Positions 11,696 to 23,652 of a stretch of 64,000 nt of DNA are shown piece after piece. A program made the translations under genes and the position numbers. The stretch is from Carallia brachiata (taxonomy: Eukaryota > Streptophyta > Magnoliopsida > Malpighiales > Rhizophoraceae). The stretch spans positions 1,276,736 to 1,340,735 of the forward strand of contig JADCRB010000027.1 of assembly GCA_021464245.1 (NCBI GenBank), in the 5' to 3' direction. Under the pieces are notes generated by a model, which was not told the origin of the DNA, did not search any database, and was given only the letters and a program-made list of their open reading frames with translations. Within the stretch, counting starts at the first letter, position 1, and each line of letters begins with the position of its first letter.

Positions 11696-12708
11696 GTGCG
11701 TTTGGTACACAGATTGGACAGTACAGTATATGATAATATATGTTAATATAGTATAAGATAGACTAGATTACTAACATATATTATATTTGGATGTCATTAA
11801 ATAGTATAAAATAGTTATTCTATTTAATGTTTAGATGATATGAGATAAATAGTATAGTATATCAAAATTACTTTTTTACCTTTAAAAATAATTAATTTAT
11901 ATTTACTATTAATTTTAATCTTTTTATTAAAAATAATTAAAATTAAGTAATGAAATTAATATTTATTTTACATGTTATTATACATTATACTGTTTATAAT
12001 TTTTTAATTTTGTATAAAAAAATATTTTTTAAAATTAAGTATTAATTTTATTTATACAAATAAATTTTAAAATATAAAAAAAAGATTAATATTTTTTTAA
12101 TTTTTTCAAGAAAAATTAAATAAATTTTAAGAGATAAATTTTCAAATTTATATGGAAAAAAAAAAGAAAGAATGAGCACGAGAGAGAGAGAGAGAGTGTG
12201 AGGAAAGAAAAAAGAAGGGAGGAAGGAAGAGAGAGGCAGGACAGAGAAAGGAAGGGAGGAAGGAGGAGAGAGGGGAGAGAAAGGGAAGAGAGAGAGATGA
12301 GGAGTGAGAGAGAAAGGAAAGAGAGAGAGAGAGACGAGGAGTGAGAGAGAGGAGGGAGGAGAGAGAAAGGAAAGAGGGAGAAGAGGAGTGAGAGAAAGAA
12401 GGGAAGAGAGAGAAGATGAGAGAGAAATGAATTTTTTAAATTTTATGTTAATTTTTAAAAAATATTTAAAATTTATTTTAATTAAGATAATATTTTAGTA
12501 AATATATAATTTATTAACACTAGTACATGATATGAGATAGACTAGCCTATAGGAGTTAGAGGGATAGTACTATCCTATATTTATAGAATAATAAGCTCAC
12601 ACTAGTCTATCATATATTTTATCTTATTAACCAACTAAATATGGATTAAAATGGGATAGTTGGCCACTAGCCTATCCTATCATATCCTATCTTATGAAAC
12701 AAACGCAC
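11696..12708. mobile_element. Non-autonomous DNA element with GTGCGTTT ends
   Basis: The outer ends are GTGCGTTTGGTA and, in inverse, GTGCGTTTGTTT. Inside each end are arrays of TATGATA/TATCCTA-type repeats that also run in opposite directions. The middle holds a 250-bp GA-rich block. No transposase frame is present. No clear target duplication was found, so the exact ends are uncertain. Confidence 0.5.
12178..12428. repeat. GA-rich low-complexity block
   Basis: About 250 bp of nearly pure purine on the plus strand (GAGAGA, GGAAGG, GAGTGAGAG). It lies inside the 11696-12708 element. The open frame through it is a composition artefact. Confidence 0.85.
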
Positions 12709-12938
12709 CCTTAGATTATAATTAATGTTAATGTTATTTCAATTTATTAAGTCAATGCCAAATTTTGGACTATAAACTCTAAACTTTAAGTAAAAAAATT
12801 TTTTTCCCAAAAGATAATGTAATTTAATGTCTGAAAAATAGTTATAATTTTTTGACTAGCACGATAACTAGTATATTAAACCTGCATCAATCGACTCATT
12901 CCCAAGGAACCTTTTTGGGCTTTAAGTTGACGCAAAAA

Positions 12939-14134
12939 AATAAAAAATCCAAACTTTAGTACTCCACTAAGTGAGTCCCTCAAAGCGATCAAGGAGTCAT
13001 CTACCTCACCTTATAGTGAACTGCCGCCGATGGTGGCTCGGGTCATCCCTCCTTTCCCTCCTTTTCATCTCTTCTTCTTCACCCTCTCTGCCCTAATCTT
13101 TTTCCTCTCCTATTTATTTCCCTTTCTTTCTTCTTTGGTAATCATCCTTGCTGCCTCTTTACTTAGATCTAGTATCGTAGGTACCACCTGTCGCCTTTCC
13201 AATTCCAGATTCTGCCTCCTTTTTGATCGAGCCTTCCTTTTGCTGTCGGAATCGCCATCTCCACTGCCAGCTTCGCCATTAGCTTTGCCGTGCACGATGG
13301 ATCTACCGCTCCCCTTGCCAACCTGAACGTCGCTGAAGACGTTCCCAACCTCCCAGGAGCAATTGCTGTCGCTTCTAACGCCGTCAAGTTTGGATATGTG
13401 GCCGAAGCAATCGTCTCTGATACTTTTGCCGCCGGAGCAGTCACTTCCTCCGCCTCCCTCGCCTACCCGACCGTTGCAAAAGATGTCCCTGACTTTCCTG
13501 GAGTCGACGCTGACACCGTTGCTTCTGTCATCGAGGCCAGGGTTTCCAGCTCTTCTGTGGCCAGCGAAGTCGCTTCTACCACCCCCTCCACTGCCCCTGC
13601 CGTCGTCCTCGTCGCTGCCACCACTATTCTCGTCGCTGTCGCCGACTATATCTCTTTTTGGTTCTCTGCCTCTTTGGGAAATGTGTTGATATTTTTGTGT
13701 TGAACGGGTGTTGTACTGTAGCTTTCATTTAGTCAGTAGATTAGAGCTTTAGAAAATGTTATCAATAATAGTCGTTGGATGCGTGTCCTAATTCTGTTAA
13801 AGTATGGTTGTGCTGTTATATACAATTTTTTTCGACTAGGCTAAATCTAGCTAACATGTTAGGGTTAGATAGATTTAATTGTAGTTTGGTCTATTTCCTC
13901 GTTAGAGGATTTAGTCTAAATGGACTTTTTGTCCAATTTATCTTCGTTAGAGTATTGTGTCCAAACTGACTGAGTGCCTTATTAGTGAATGATCATTTCA
14001 ACTATATGATTTGTAGGATTTTAGAGTCGTGTTATTCACCTGCTCTGTGTAGGTACTTTCGATCTCTTTATATCAGTCTTATATACGTATTCGACGTTTA
14101 TTAACAAAACGATTTTCTTTCTGGTAAAAAAAAA
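12939..14134 (+). mobile_element. Retroposon with poly(A) tail and target duplication
   Basis: The 3' end is a poly(A) run (14126-14136). AAGTTGACGCAAAAA before the insert (12924-12938) is repeated after it as AAGTTTGACGCAAAAA (14135-14150), a target duplication differing by one base. The insert is GC-richer than its surroundings and starts with a C/T-rich leader. Two overlapping short frames (13030-13326 and 13290-13703) are Leu/Ser- or Ala/Val-rich and unrecognised. A roughly 400-bp 3'UTR-like part follows. It could be a LINE with an internal deletion or a retroposed transcript. Confidence 0.7.
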
Positions 14135-14150
14135 AAGTTTGACGCAAAAA

Positions 14151-14756
14151 CAAAATTATACGTTGGCTTGTTTCCACTCTTCCAGTTATTCTGCATGTCA
14201 TTTGTAAATATTGGATCAATAGACCCCACCAAAAATCGGGTCAAATAATCATTGTTCACATTGATTCTCTACTAATAAGAACATCTACTTTTATTTAGTA
14301 ATTACATTGGTGCGCCAAGTAATGAACTTAGTTTACTTTGTAATTTTCATTAAAATAGCAACACAATGTTATTAATATTTAATAATTTATTTATTTTTAT
14401 TTTTTAAATTAAACTATCCAATTATTCATATCATTTTAAAGTTTTTAAATGAAAATTTCAAAATTTTATATCATAATTTAGTACAAAAGAACGTGAGAAA
14501 TCTATCATATTAGCCATGTTTGCAAAGGAGATCACATGAGATCTCTAATGTTGGAGTTATGAATCGTATCTTTATCAGATTAAAAAAATTAGGAGACAGT
14601 CAAGCACTTACCGTTAAATTACCCTACTAATGAAACGAATTCTTATAACTATCGATACATAATATGTTTTGATTGCAAAAAATAAAGTACTTTATCTTTT
14701 TTTCTTTTTTTTTTTTTAATGAAATGAAAGAACAGAAATTGTGTCTCAACCAAGGT
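14151..14756. other. Intergenic, AT-rich
   Basis: No gene or defined repeat seen. Confidence 0.5.
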
Positions 14757-14845
14757 TGTTAGAGTCAAACCAATCATTAAATAGAAAATATTAGTAGTTT
14801 AATATTCAATTGATTGAATTGGTTGAATTAATATTTAACTTAGTA

Positions 14846-14892
<47 letters not shown>

Positions 14893-15236
14893 TGATTAAA
14901 TATTAATTTTTTTAATTTCAAGAACTAAATTGAAAGTTTTGATTAAATTTAAAATTAAATTAAAATTTTTAATTAAATTTAGAGATTAAATTATAATTTA
15001 AGATCAAATTATAATTTATGAATTTTTAGTATGGTGTGGACCGGTCTAACCAGTTTAATTTTTATCAATTTTAATTAATTTTGACTGATTCTTGACCACT
15101 TTTAATCGATTTTAATCGATCTAAATTCTTATCAAAATTAGTCATAAATGAACTAAATGTCTAACTGATTACCGATTAAATTAATCCGATTGATCAATTC
15201 GATTTGATTGTTTCACCAATAATAACAACTGAATTC
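14757..15236. mobile_element. Degenerate copy of the 6033-6682 element family
   Basis: It starts GTTGTTAGAGTCAAACCAAT and ends with CACCAATAATAACAAC, an imperfect inverted match. The core shares AAATAGTGATTAAATATTAA and the AAATTATAATTTA-rich stretch with the element at 6033-6682, but the AACCGGTT blocks have mostly mutated to AACCAGTT or AATCGATT. It is an older copy. Confidence 0.55.
14851..14888. repeat. (TA)n microsatellite
   Basis: About 18 uninterrupted TA units, lying inside the degenerate element at 14757-15236. Confidence 0.9.
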
Positions 15237-15817
15237 GTCGGAAAACATTACACCTAATCAAAAAAAAAAAAAAAGCGTACGGTCGACATAGTCACGGGTG
15301 CTCTGCATTTTTTTTTTTATTTGTGAGGATGTATGAACAGTTTATTATAAGACTAGCGAGTACTATTGAGTTAATGGACGCCAATCTGATACAAAATAAG
15401 AAATAAATTAAAAAAAAAAGTAATTAATAAATAAAAGTTTCAATCGAATAAATAAAAATAATTTGCTAATCAATTAATAATAAAATTAATTTTACGTAAA
15501 CAAGGCAAAACTTCACGGGGGCTCTGTATTCAATGCAAGAATCGGCAAAGAAGTACACCCACACGAGGCTGACTAGGGACAACTTTTTTGTTTTTGGGTT
15601 TCACCAATGTCAACGTGCCACAGCGGACGGAGGGGACTTTTATTGGCCCAAAGAGAGGGCAAACAAGGAACGACCTCGATTTATGTCCTCTATACCACGG
15701 TAGGTCCAAAAACGACAAGCCGTTGATAGTCCAATTCTTCCTGCAAGGGGATTCCCGTCACAGCCAGGAAAATTTCCTTTAGAGGGGAAAGAAATAATTG
15801 ACAACATATTTTCCTAC
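15237..15817. other. Intergenic
   Basis: AT-rich DNA plus a GC-richer 250-bp stretch (15510-15780) with two unrecognised overlapping short frames on opposite strands. No feature can be named. Confidence 0.45.
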
Positions 15818-16316
15818 GATAAGTGTATTTTAAATTAAGTTTTAAATTTTTTTTTGTATTTTTGTATTTAATTTTAAATTTTTTAAAATTTTATTTGAAT
15901 TTTAAATTTTTAATTTTTATTAAATTAGTCATCTATTGACAATAAAAAGTGATTAATTTATTAAAAAATAATATTGAACTTACAAAAAAAAATTATTTAA
16001 AAAGAACTTAGATACATAAATTAAATTTTTTTACTTAAAAAAATATATATTACTTATATTTATGTATTTATTGATTAAAAAATATTTAATATGTATATTT
16101 ATTGATGAAAAAAATATTTAATTTATTTATTTATTTTTTAAAATTTGAATTAAGTTAAATTTATTTATTAACAAATTTATCACTTTTAATAAATACAAGG
16201 ACGAATTGATAAAAAAATTAAAAAGTTCAAGGATTAAATGAAATATTAAAAAAATTTAAAATTTAAATATAAAAAATATAAAATTTAAGATTTAAAATAT
16301 ATATATTTTATATTTC
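15818..16316. mobile_element. Degenerate ~500-bp foldback MITE, copy 1
   Basis: The internal order matches the intact elements at 49481-49980 and 58142-58637. It has a GTGATTAATTTATTAAAAAATAA block, TTGATTAAAAAATATTTAAT, TTGATGAAAAAAATATTTAAT and then CACTTTTAATAAATACAAGGAC. The ends are decayed and no target duplication is readable. It abuts the 5'UTR/promoter of the next gene. Confidence 0.65.
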
Positions 16317-17094
16317 CATTTCGGTTGGAATCTCTGGTCTCTGGGAACCATTCAAAAATTGGTGGCGAAGAAGATCACCCACAAGATTCTTTCTTTTGGG
16401 TGTCTGTTTCCTTATTAGCTTATTGATTGATAGCTCAGTTTCCAATCCAAATTCTCTTGTTGAAACATTGCTTCCTGGGACTTTCTTTCTTTCTTTCTTA
16501 GTATTATATCTCTCTCCCACACGAAAGCCGTTTCTTTTTTCCTCCTCTTAAAATCCAAATGAGGTAAAGGGTACGCCTTTTTATCCATTTTCGTTTCAAG
16601 ATTGCAAATTTTGTTTTTTTCAAAAGGAATTATTGGGTATTATGTTTGTTTCCCGGGAAAGCAGCAAGCCTTGAAATTTCCTTTTTTTTTTTTTTTTTGG
16701 GTTTCTTTGTTTTTGTTTCCTACTGAAGAAGGTCACTGAAAGCTTCTAACTTTGCTTTTGCTCTTCTAATTACAGTACGAAATGAAAGAAATTGGTTCGA
16801 CTTCGTTTTCCTCTTCTTCTTTTTGCCCTATTCTCGGAATTCTTAGTTAAATGATAAAATCATTGAGTACCCATTTCAAATTTATTCTATATGGGATTCT
16901 AAATTAGAAAATTTGTGTCTTAACAGTCACTATTATCCATTAAAGGCCGCAGGTACACAAGAAGAACACAGTACAATATAATTTACTGGTTCTCCTGCAA
17001 TTCCTTTGGTTTGGATTGTATGATACTCCTGTATATATTTTTATTGTGGTTTTTGTATCTTATGTGCTTTTCTTTTGTCTTTCAATTTTTGAAG
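16317..17094 (+). other. 5'UTR exon and 5'UTR intron of the 17117 gene (inferred)
   Basis: A C/T-rich leader is followed by a donor (AATGAG|GTAAAG) near 16564. A good acceptor (TTTCAATTTTTGAAG) ends at 17094, 22 nt before the ATG at 17117. The transcription start is not defined. Confidence 0.45.
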
Positions 17095-17116
17095 GCAGCA
17101 CTATCATGGTTAAACC

Positions 17117-18806
17117 ATGTTAAAAGTCTATTCAGCTGGAGCTATTCTCAAGTGCCACAGATATTTGAGCATTGACACACAGCATGATCCTTCCTTGTGC
17201 GCCAGTACCCATTTTAATTCCTTGACAATTGCCTTTTCTCCTAGCCTTGTATGTGGGCCTTATAACGCTGCAGCACATAGTTCTGCAGCTCTTTGTTGGA
17301 AAGGAAATAATCAGCTCGGGACGACTCATCTTGTGTCATCACGAGTGGCTTCAAATAGATGGCTGGTAAGCAATAGTGCAGCTGCAGGTGTTTAATTTAG
17401 TTGTGATTGAGAAACTTTATCTCTTAAGGTTTGCGTGATGCAGTGTCGATCACATGACTCTATTTCGCCTGATGATGAATATCGTTCATCCCGGAACATA
17501 GCAATCAGCTTGTTTAGGAGATACAGGGCTGTCATCGACCGCGGAGGAGGTGACACCCTAAAAGTATATTCAGTAATTTTCTCATGTTCATCATCATGTG
17601 CAATGTTTTTGCTGCCATTTTAAGTAATTTGTTTTAGTTATGCATGTCAGGAGTTCATCAATGCTGGGGTAAATGCATATGCTTTAGGCTGCACGGATGA
17701 GGGATTGCGAATAGAGCTTAATGCTATGAAGGAATCTGGCACCATAATTGAAGCAGCGCAGAGCTATGGTGGAAGCACCAGCTTGAAATCCAAGATAGGT
17801 GCTGAGGAGGTCAGTCTTTCTTTGTTATATAATTGTTATCTTCTTTAAACTGGGAATGAGACTGGCATCTGCATGCAAATTATTATATGCGACCGAAGAA
17901 TTCCCATCTTTATGTCCTGTTGGGTGGTGTCAGCTGATGCCATTATCTGTTAAGAAACAAGCTGCCCATTTGTTGTGCAGATTGACGAGTGTATATTGTG
18001 GTTGAGCATTATATTCATCACCATCTTGTGCACACCACAGCCAACCATAGTTAGATGGTCATCCCTACCTGCAGTCTCAGATAAAATATTGCTCCGATGG
18101 AAGGGCTTCTGTGCTCTTATTGCAAATGCATACTATATGAGAGGAATGGCATGGTAAGAAGCATTCCATTTACCATTCTTTTGTCATAGTTTGCTGTCTA
18201 GCATATTTCTGATCCGTATAACGCATTCTTTCGTGTGCAAAAGGCTTCCAGTGAAGACTCTTCAGCTAGAGCAAATGGCAGTGGCAGGATATGCCGAGGA
18301 GCCATCAGTTGTTGCCAGCCGAATGCGATTGGTGTTCAGCACACTTGAGGTTAGCAAGCAAATTCTAAATGTTCCAATCATCAGTTTAACATTGTACTCA
18401 GTTTGTAGCCAACCATCGTTCATGACTTTAAATTCAGCGCAAACATCCATATGACAGTTATTGCCAGTTTTTTTTTTGGTTTTTTTTTTCCCCCCTAGTA
18501 TATGCAATCAGGCAGGTTAGGCATTCCCAATTTCATGCCAATTGACAATGAGTCATTGCCTTCTTTCTCCCCAGAAAAAAAGTCACGCTTCTTTAGATGG
18601 CAATGCCTGAACAATAGAATGCCTAAGAAATTCTGTTCTAATTGCTGTTAGGTATTGCTGCTATGTCTGATATTCGAGCTGATAATTGGATTTACTAAAC
18701 ATTTCACGTATTGCTGCTATGTCTGATATTTGAGCTGATAATTGGATTTACTAAACATTTCACGTCCCTTTTACAGGTAGTGAGTCCTCAATGGCCAAGA
18801 GTGTAG
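17117..18806 (+). CDS. Unrecognised conserved-type plant protein, 278 aa
   Basis: I do not recognise a named family. Six coding exons fit together without a break: 17117-17365, 17444-17563, 17651-17809, 17981-18153, 18244-18349 and 18777-18806 (837 nt). All have GT-AG borders and phases 0,0,0,2,0. The N-terminus (MLKVYSAGAILKCHRYLSID) is basic and could be an organelle targeting region. The middle contains FINAGVNAYALGCTDEGLR and a possible hydrophobic helix (ILWLSIIFITILC). The C-terminal half is helical with LEQMAVAGYAEEPSVVASRM. The last exon has only nine codons. The consistent splice phases argue for a real expressed gene. The alternative upstream ATG near 17106 closes after five codons. 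Confidence 0.75.
18652..18763 (+). repeat. Exact 56-bp tandem duplication before a splice acceptor
   Basis: Units 18652-18707 and 18708-18763 differ at one base (ATTCGAG/ATTTGAG). Each carries TTTACTAAAC, a branch-point-like sequence. The second unit ends 13 bp before the last exon of the 17117-18806 gene. Confidence 0.9.
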
Positions 18807-19323
18807 CATGCTGCTCCATCAGGAACGAAAAAAAAAAATTGTTATCCTTGGATCATCCCATTTGCGCTTGTAATTTTGAGAGCGGATATCGTACATGTAC
18901 ATCGTACGTTTAACATTGCATATAACGCAATATAACCTACATCATGCAGACGCAATAAGTACATTCATCCTATAATCAGCTAGACTTTTGCCACCCACTC
19001 ATGTTGCCTAGATGGCCAGGCGTGCCCTCCTTGTCCTTTAATGTCCACTTGATCCTCTTTGGGATTGGGCACGAAGGTTGATGCTAGAGCACAGGTGCGG
19101 AAATTAAACGAAAAAAAAAAACCAAAAAACAATTTGGCCTTCGTAATACAAGTTCTAAGACCAAGCCCAAGAGATTGCTACCCTACAAAATTCAAAATCA
19201 ATTGTGTGTGAGAGAGACTAGTTGCTTGAATTGCTAGGAGCTAAGATTAGTTCCTTGTGTTTTCTATTCGATGACACAAATATGGGTAACAAAATTTAGT
19301 GTTTCATGTATACTCGGTAAAAA
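18807..19323. other. Shared 3' region of two convergent genes
   Basis: The plus-strand gene stops at 18806 and the minus-strand UTP6 gene stops at 19324, so both 3'UTRs and terminators must fit in 517 bp. No other feature was seen. Confidence 0.6.
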
Positions 19324-22300
19324 TTACAATTCCTCTGGCAAAGCAACAAATGCGGCAGCATCCTTGAGTGTCTTCCGTGCCCGCCAATACACTGCAGTTG
19401 CCGTTTCTGATGTTCCCAACTGTCAAAGTAATGGAACAAAAGTGAATTCCGAGTACACTGAATCATATCAAATGTCAATCATGCATCCAGATGAGCAAGT
19501 TGTAAAACGTGTTGAAGGTGATCACCGAGGCTTAGGGGAATGCAACAAATGAATAATATAAGCCTAATAACAGCAGCTAGAGAACAGAACTATTCGGGAC
19601 TAAAAATTGACAAAGATCGCACGCTTTAATTTCCATAAGATACCAAGAACACTGCTTTGCGTGTGAGTTCTGGGCAGTAATTAGAGTACATGAATTTCTT
19701 GTCAAGTCCTGCCAAAATGGTCAGACCACAGGAATTTTGATATCCTGACATCTGTTTGACAGTTGGGAGCAAAAGGGTACGGATAAAACATGCAAGAAAA
19801 GTTTCTCATCTGAAGATAGATAAGAGAAAAGAAGGTTACCTTAATTTCCATTGCATAATAGTCTCTCCACAAGCTCACATTTTGGTCATAAGTTGTAAGT
19901 GCAGATTCATATAACTTCCGTGCATTTGCCAAACAATCTATATCACCAACAGATGCAAGATTCCTTTCCAACTCAATGCAATTTCTGTATAAGGGTAGAC
20001 CTGGATGGGGTAAAGTGAGAAATCTGCGATTGACATAAAGATGCAAGAATAGTGTTAGTTAGCAATCGCGATTCATGACTTAAGAATATGATTGTCAGCA
20101 AGTTTATAAAAGATAATTTCTTTAGCTCATAATTCAGTGCATACCGCCTGTAGATCTCTCTTGCTTGCTGAATTCCGTCTCTCTGAAGAACAAAATTTAA
20201 AATAGCAGAAGGGAGAGAGAAGCCCCCATCTTTGCCACCATATTTGGTGACTGAAATTAGAGATATCTCAATCAGCTCATCAAAATAATGCCTTTGTTTT
20301 GCAAAGAACTTAAGTGCCTGCAGTGCAAGATTATATAAAGCCAATGAAGCTTTAAAACTGAGTTCTTTCTGATAGAATAGCATGAGACCTTAAAGCATTA
20401 AACATAGGAGAATAGTACTTCAATAACATGAAAATTAAAAGGAAAAAAGTTCATATCATTTTTTTTTTTTTTTGGGTATTTGAGGCTACAACACTAGGAC
20501 TCCTAATCATTCCCATATGTCCAGAGAAATTGGTTTCATGGCCAATCAGTTTGTGTAATTAAGAAGTCATAAAATTAAACAAGATCATGCAAACCATGAG
20601 CAAAGGGATTTAAATGACCAACAAAGTTCATAGGTATTAGGTCCTGGACACTGATCCAGAGAACTACTTCTGTCAATCAGACACAACAAAGAAAATGATA
20701 CTTTGTTCGAGATTAGAATAGTAGAACAACATCCAAGAAAGAAAACCAAACCATGCTTCCCCATTTTGTAGAAGAATATATCTTATTTGTGAGTTAAACA
20801 AAGTATTAAATCTCTAGATCCCTTTCGTCTTTTATTTTTTATTTTTTTTGCCACCAACAGATGTTCTATGCCGACAATGAGTAATGGTAGGTATTAAAGG
20901 ATGGCATCATGGCACTGATACACAAATCTGTGATCAGCCACAATAAATACAGAAAGAAAGGATAGTAAGAGTATGAAAGAATAAAGACATACCGATAGCC
21001 ACAAGCCCTCAGCTTCTGACAATGATGCTTTTGTCAAAACACTTTTAACGAGTTCAAAGATGGATAGCAGATCAGCTTTACTTGGCCCAGAAATACTTTT
21101 CATTAACCATCTAATTTCTATTGAGGCCCTCATTAGCCATAACTTCAATGAATCCGAAAATTTTCCGTTACAAAGCTTTTCAGCGAGTTTTTTGGCTTCA
21201 TCCAATTCCCCTAACTGCAAGTAAAATGAAACAAATCCACAAGCAAGATCCTCAGTCGTGCATCCCATTGTCTCAGCCTTCTCATATACCATCAAAAGAC
21301 GTGAAGTACAAACTTCAGCACAAGAGGAAATTCCACAAGCCTTGTCTTCGGCTTTGGGAGCAATGACGTTCATCAAAAATTTTCCGTAGCGTTTAAAAAT
21401 CTCAGGAGAAGGGACAATTTGTAAAGCCTCCTCATAAACCTACAAATGATGGAGCATTCAGGGAAGCAATTGTCAAACAGCAATGGTACATCAACTTAAA
21501 GCACCGCTATATACTTGTGCATTGAATTCCAATACATCACAAGCAGTTTGCTATCAAGAACTGGGAAAATTCAGGCATGAGAAGATCAGTAGTTGTAAAA
21601 TAAATTCTTTCAAGGAAACATCTGCCGTTAATTGATTGGACATATACCTGGATTGCTGTCTCCAATTGTGGCTTCATGGTACCCTGCACACCTTTACAAT
21701 CAGTGATTTGATGTCGAGCAAGCCAGTCCCAGTATTCTGGAACTTCCAAAAAGTCTCTTTTCATATCACTTAGCATCTTTTCACGCATTTCTCCTGAATC
21801 TTCCAACTCAACAGCATCCAATATCTCCAGCAACCTCTTTCTCAGGCCAAAACTAGAAGGAAGAGTTTCAACTGCTCCACTATAAACAGTCCGAACAATA
21901 TTCAACCCTTGTTCTCGAAACAAATCTAGTTTCTCCGTCAACTCCTCACTATCCACATTCGGTCCATCACCATTCCCTCTTTCTTCGTCAAGCGACATAA
22001 ACAAATCTTTGTTCTCATCTCTCCACTGCTTCTCATCAGCATCACTCCGATTAGAGATCAGAGTTCCCTTCTCCTCTCCGAGAGCAACCTTCCGGGCCTT
22101 CAACTTATTAAGGTAAGTAAGCTCCATACGAAGATACTCCACCCAAAGGTCTTCGGAATTGGGGCAAACTCTCAAGCCACTCTGCATAAGAGCGCGGGCA
22201 GCCAACATTCAAGTTGTGATCAAATTCCCAAGCCGCAGCATAAATCCAAACTCCAGGAACCTTCGGATGAAACCTAATCACTTGCGCCAGCACCTTCGAA

Positions 22301-22818
22301 TTCAATCAAATAAAGCACAACACAAAATTATCCTTACAACAATTCAAACTAAGTAGAACTAAAAATTATTATTTTAATTCAAAAAAAAAAAGTTGGAATA
22401 ATAATTTAATTACCTTCTTCATTCTTCCATTCCTGCGCTCTCTACAGAACTCCAAGTACCGGAACCAAAGCTGAATATCTCCTTTAAACCGCATAACCGC
22501 CAGCCGATAAATCTCTACGATTCTGGAGACGCCGGCGAAGTCGGAGACGGACATTTTCATCTTCCGATTTCCTTTCTTCTTGAGCTGCCGGGCCAGCGAC
22601 TTCTTGCGGAGGCGGCGGAGGGCGTCGAGCTGAGTCTCGTAGTCAATGTAGGCTAAGTAGTCCTGCTTTAGCGGACTCGGCCGCTTCAGCCTGTACTCGA
22701 ACTTCCGCCTCTGCTTCACGATCTCCGCTATCTCCCGGCGCGTGAAGAGGCCGCGCCGCTCTAGGTCGTCGAGCTCGTCGACCATGCGCTCCAGCCGGAA
22801 CTGGACCGTGTCTGCCAT
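19324..22818 (-). CDS. UTP6: U3 small nucleolar RNA-associated protein 6 homolog, with a frameshift
   Basis: Component of the nucleolar small-subunit processome that binds U3 snoRNP and supports 18S rRNA processing. Exons (minus): 22818-22414, 22293-21648, 21439-20993, 20317-20145, 20023-19840 and 19419-19324, about 649 codons, the usual length for plant UTP6. The N-terminus MADTVQFRLERMVDELDDLE and following EIVKQRRKFEYRLKRPSP are family signatures. HAT-type helical repeats follow (VWIYAAAWEFDHN, LWLMRASIEIRW, VSLWRDYYAMEIK), and the end is VYWRARKTLKDA. Exon 2 is 646 nt where the flanking phases need a multiple of three. The frame changes at 22202-22204, between DHNLNV and AARALMQSGL, consistent with one extra base. 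This is a real lesion or a sequence error; the rest is intact. Confidence 0.9.
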
Positions 22819-22964
22819 TGCTCCGGTTGCTGAGTCGACTCGGATGAAGAACGCGAGAGAAAGCGGGAGAGAGAAAGCGCTACTAGGGTTTGAAGGAAGC
22901 GATCCTCGAATTTACGGATATCTTAATTTTAATCTCATAACGACCAAAATAACCCCCAATAAAA

Positions 22965-23652
22965 GGGATAACTATTTTTTAAGTCCTAAAACTTTTCAAA
23001 TTTTTGTAATTAAGTTCTATACCTTTTTAACTTTTTAAATGAGTCCTAAACCTTTAATTTTTGTTTCATTTAAGTCCTTTTTTAACAGCTCCGTCATTGA
23101 AAGAGAAAAATGAATTTTAGGGATTTGGGAATTGAGGGATTGATGGCTGGATTAGGAAGGGAATATTGTGCTTGATTCTTCGTTGAAATACAAAGAAAAT
23201 GGATTACAACTTAGGGGAGTATAAAGAAGCGAATCAACGTTTTGTTTCCTTGTTCTTCCTTTCTTTTTTTTTTTTTTTTTGATTTTGATCGAGCCTTGTT
23301 CCTCTTTTCTGGATTTTTCTTGCGTGTAAACAAGAATCTAAAATATCCACCACACAAACCCTTTTCTTTTTCCTTTTTTTTTTAATTATAATTTCGTTGT
23401 CTTGGATTTAAATATGCACGTGAGTATTTACTATATTTTTTAAAATATATTTGTATTTGTTTTTAATTTATAATTGCTTATTTTTGTATTCAACTATTAT
23501 ACGTTATTATACGTAACGGAGCTGTAGCTGTTAAATAAGGACTTAAATAAAATAAAAATTAAAGGTTTAGGACTCATTTAAAAAGGTAAAACGATATAGG
23601 ACTTAATTGCAAAAATTTGAAAAGCTTTAGGACTTAAAAAATTGTTATTCCC
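22965..23652. mobile_element. Mutator-like TIR element (MITE), 688 bp
   Basis: Long terminal inverted repeats of about 135 bp: the left end GGGATAACTATTTTTTAAGT and the inverse right end GGGAATAACAATTTTTTAAG continue in parallel to CAGCTCCGT/CTACAGCTCCGT. CCAATAAAA flanks both sides (22956-22964 and 23653-23661), giving a 9-bp target duplication, or 10 bp if one terminal C is counted. No transposase. The left end lies 147 bp upstream of the UTP6 start codon. Confidence 0.85.

Noticed and set aside
12304..12498. Arg/Glu-rich frame
   Set aside because: Pure product of the GA-rich low-complexity block.
13030..13703. Two overlapping frames as a host protein gene
   Set aside because: They lie within an insertion with target duplication and poly(A) tail, overlap each other and show only biased composition.
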